From positions 1,922,001-1,986,000 of the forward strand of contig NZ_CP076128.1 of NCBI RefSeq assembly GCF_018736065.1: DNA of 64,000 nucleotides, written 5' to 3'. Below are positions 62,163 to 64,000 of this stretch, one piece after another. The position numbers and the translations under genes are program-made. The notes beneath the pieces are model-generated. The model saw only the letters and a program-made list of their open reading frames with translations. It was not told where the DNA came from and did no database searches. This DNA comes from Flammeovirga kamogawensis (GTDB taxonomy: Bacteria; Bacteroidota; Bacteroidia; Cytophagales; Flammeovirgaceae). Positions within the stretch are counted from its first letter, which is position 1, and each line of letters begins with the position of its first letter.

Positions 62163-63797
62163 TTACTTCAAATTAATATCAGCAATACTTTTTATTCTAT
62201 TTCTTTCTAAGAAAGCATCGATTGTTTCGAAATGCTCTATTACTCTTTGCTCTTTAAATTCGAATACTTTTTCTGATAATCCCTGTAAGAAATCTCTATC
62301 GTGAGAAACTAATATTAATGTTCCATCATAAGCTTTTAATGCTTCTTTTAAAACATCTTTTGATTTAAGGTCTAAGTGGTTTGTAGGTTCATCAAGAATA
62401 AGCAAATTGATAGGCTCTAAAAGTAATTTCACCATAGCCAAGCGTGTTTTCTCTCCTCCAGACAGAACACTAACTTTTTTATCAACATCATCTCCTTGGA
62501 ACATAAAGCCACCAAGTATATTATTAATTTGCTTTCTGATATCTCCTTTTGCTACTTCATCTACAGTTTGGAAAATCGTTAAAGACTCGTCTAAAAGAGA
62601 CGCTTGATTTTGTGCAAAGTAACCAACACTTACATTATGGCCCAGTTCGCATTTACCATCTACATCAATCTCATTTAAAATTGCCTTAATCATGGTCGAT
62701 TTTCCTTCGCCATTTCTACCAACAAAAGATACTTTTTCTCCTTTTCTAATAGAAAGGCTGGCATCTTTAAATACTACTTGCTCTTCGTACTTTTTTGTTA
62801 CCTCAGAAACTGTAACTGGAAACTCACCCGAACGAGGAGCTGGAGGAAAACGAAGCTTTAATGCAGATGTATCTATCTCATCAATTTCTATAATATCTAA
62901 CTTTTCAAGCATTCTTTCTCTAGATGATACTTGATTTGTTTTAGAATATGTTCCTTTAAAACGTTCAATGAAAGCTCTATTATCAGCAATCATTTTTTGT
63001 TGTTCGTTATATGCTTTTACTTGATGTGCTCTACGGTCTTCGCGTAATTCTAAATACTTAGAATAGTTTGCTTTATAATCGTAGATACGTCCCATTGTTA
63101 CTTCAATAGTACGGTTAGTAATATTATCAATAAATGCCCTATCGTGAGAGATAACCATTACGGCATTGGCTTTATTTACTAAAAAGTCTTCTAACCAAAT
63201 TACAGATTCAATATCAATATGGTTGGTAGGCTCATCTAATAAAATTAGATCAGGCTTTTGTAAAAGTATTTTGGCTAACTCTATACGCATTCTCCAACCA
63301 CCACTAAACTCACTTGTTTGGCGTTGAAAATCTTCTTGTTTAAAGCCTAAACCTTTTAATGCTTTTTCTACTTCTGCATCGTAATTTACTTCTTCTAAAG
63401 CGTAGAATTTCTCACCTAAATCAGTTACTTTTTCAATAATGCCCATGTACTCGGCACTTTCGTAATCTGTTCTAGTTTCTAATGCTTTATTGAGTTCTTC
63501 CATCTCATCTCGCATTTGGAAGATCTGCTTAAAAGCTTTAGCCGTTTCTTCAAAAACAGTACAATCATCTTCAGTTAATAAATGCTGAGGCAAGTAAGCA
63601 ATTACCGCATCTTTTGGTGCAGATACTTTACCTGTAGTAGGTTTTTGAACACCTGCTACTATTTTCATTAAAGTTGATTTACCCGCTCCATTTTTACCCA
63701 TTAAGGCAATTTTATCTGTCGGGTTTACCACAAAAGAAACGCCACTAAAAAGTGTTGCTCCACTAAATTCTACTCCTAAATTATCAACTGATATCAT
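62163..63797 (-). CDS. ABC-F family ATPase (translation factor type)
   Basis: A 544-residue soluble protein with two ABC domains and no membrane part. Domain one: Walker A GKNGAGKST (about 33-41), signature SGGWRMRIELAKILL and Walker B LILLDEPTNHIDIES. Domain two: GRNGEGKST, LSGGEKTRLAMVKLLL and LLILDEPTNHLDLKS. The linker between them (about 240-310) is the ribosome-contacting P-site tRNA interaction motif. ABC-F proteins help stalled or inhibited ribosomes; a resistance role is possible but unproven. The ATG at 63797 was preferred to a TTG 16 codons upstream. Confidence 0.94.
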   Translation of the reverse strand: MISVDNLGVEFSGATLFSGVSFVVNPTDKIALMGKNGAGKSTLMKIVAGVQKPTTGKVSAPKDAVIAYLPQHLLTEDDCTVFEETAKAFKQIFQMRDEMEELNKALETRTDYESAEYMGIIEKVTDLGEKFYALEEVNYDAEVEKALKGLGFKQEDFQRQTSEFSGGWRMRIELAKILLQKPDLILLDEPTNHIDIESVIWLEDFLVNKANAVMVISHDRAFIDNITNRTIEVTMGRIYDYKANYSKYLELREDRRAHQVKAYNEQQKMIADNRAFIERFKGTYSKTNQVSSRERMLEKLDIIEIDEIDTSALKLRFPPAPRSGEFPVTVSEVTKKYEEQVVFKDASLSIRKGEKVSFVGRNGEGKSTMIKAILNEIDVDGKCELGHNVSVGYFAQNQASLLDESLTIFQTVDEVAKGDIRKQINNILGGFMFQGDDVDKKVSVLSGGEKTRLAMVKLLLEPINLLILDEPTNHLDLKSKDVLKEALKAYDGTLILVSHDRDFLQGLSEKVFEFKEQRVIEHFETIDAFLERNRIKSIADINLK

Positions 63798-63950
63798 ATG
63801 CTTTTTTATTTGAAGGTACAAAGCTACAAAAAATTGTAGAAGCACTATAGGTTTGCTGTACAGAGTTATATTTTATTATACTACCAACTTGGTTCTTCCA
63901 TCAGTTTATTTCTATCTTACGAAAAAATAATAACCTTTATATATCAACCT

Positions 63951-64000
63951 ATGGAAACAAAAAATAAAGTATTTATCGCTACTAGTATAGATGGATTTAT
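63951..64000 (+). CDS. Start of a RibD C-terminal/dihydrofolate-reductase-like protein (partial)
   Basis: The ATG at 63951 opens a frame that runs off the right edge, reading METKNKVFIATSIDGF. The pattern VFIATSIDGF is the usual start of the RibD_C / dihydrofolate reductase-like family, in which it forms the first strand of an NADPH-binding fold. Only 16 residues are visible, so the call rests on this motif. Confidence 0.6.
   Translation, partial: METKNKVFIATSIDGF

Noticed and set aside
1-64000. Mobile elements, CRISPR arrays, phage genes, tRNA or rRNA genes
   Set aside because: I looked for transposase motifs, repeated spacers, terminal repeats and tRNA-like stems with CCA ends in every intergenic gap and found none.

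Overview
The window is AT-rich, densely coded bacterial chromosome and looks like a member of the Bacteroidota. A marine Cytophagales such as Flammeovirga or a relative is my best guess; this is inference, because no rRNA gene is present. Pointers are the N-acyl-ornithine carbamoyltransferase form of arginine synthesis, a TonB/ExbB/ExbD/ExbD set, TonB-dependent receptor and many signal-peptide proteins, the BT_3928-type protein, the double DUF1599 protein, the folP-cdaA pair, and promoters resembling TTTG / TAnnTTTG. I see no tRNA, rRNA, CRISPR array, insertion sequence or prophage. This is core, vertically inherited sequence.

Layout. 1-4.1 kb: tail of an unknown gene, nicotinamide riboside uptake and phosphorylation (pnuC plus a NadR-like kinase), a secreted protein and a TonB-dependent receptor. 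4.2-12.6 kb: an arginine cluster on the minus strand, read GNAT-argG-argC-argD-argF'-argB-argE-argH, with three internal terminator-like hairpins and one at its end. 13.2-15.3 kb: a lipoprotein type I pullulanase. 15.6-17.9 kb: an ExbB / small membrane protein / ExbD / ExbD module. 18.2-21.6 kb: type I asparaginase, TatD nuclease, a DUF3108 protein and shikimate kinase. 21.6-27.3 kb: DUF1599-BT_3928-permease-aroK diverging from folP-cdaA-LRR protein out of one overlapping promoter region. 27.3-30.8 kb: PASTA protein and a double-length D-Ala-D-Ala ligase.

31-37.6 kb: extracytoplasmic peptidases, a lipoprotein thiol peroxidase, a methyltransferase and a GAF/coiled-coil protein. 37.7-43 kb: pheT, a coiled-coil protein, zapA and rny (translation, division, RNA decay). 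43-47 kb: DNA repair (tag, AlkD-like) and outer-membrane proteins. 47.2-55.2 kb: PEP carboxylase, NDH-2, an RsuA-family pseudouridine synthase, a queuosine-precursor transporter with an HPt protein, and a class V aminotransferase. 55.4-64 kb: an unusual two-helix TonB, an M23 endopeptidase, glutamate decarboxylase with a six-helix membrane protein, a small LSm/Hfq-like protein, a YceI protein, an ABC-F ATPase and the start of a RibD/DHFR-like gene.

The most interesting items are: (i) argF' with Ala at the residue that decides acetyl versus succinyl specificity, together with a Cys-rich GNAT at the head of the cluster, which points to a succinylated arginine route; (ii) the hairpins that divide the arginine cluster; (iii) two Ddl enzymes fused in one chain, each departing from consensus at a different active-site motif; (iv) a 75-residue LSm-like protein in a phylum where Hfq is often not found; (v) face-to-face overlapping promoters within an 8-bp palindrome between folP and the DUF1599 operon; (vi) a tandem operator-like repeat before the pullulanase. 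Several start codons were moved from TTG/GTG or upstream positions to the ATG that begins the conserved domain, as stated in each entry. Terminators were called from visible inverted repeats plus T tracts; no folding energies were computed.
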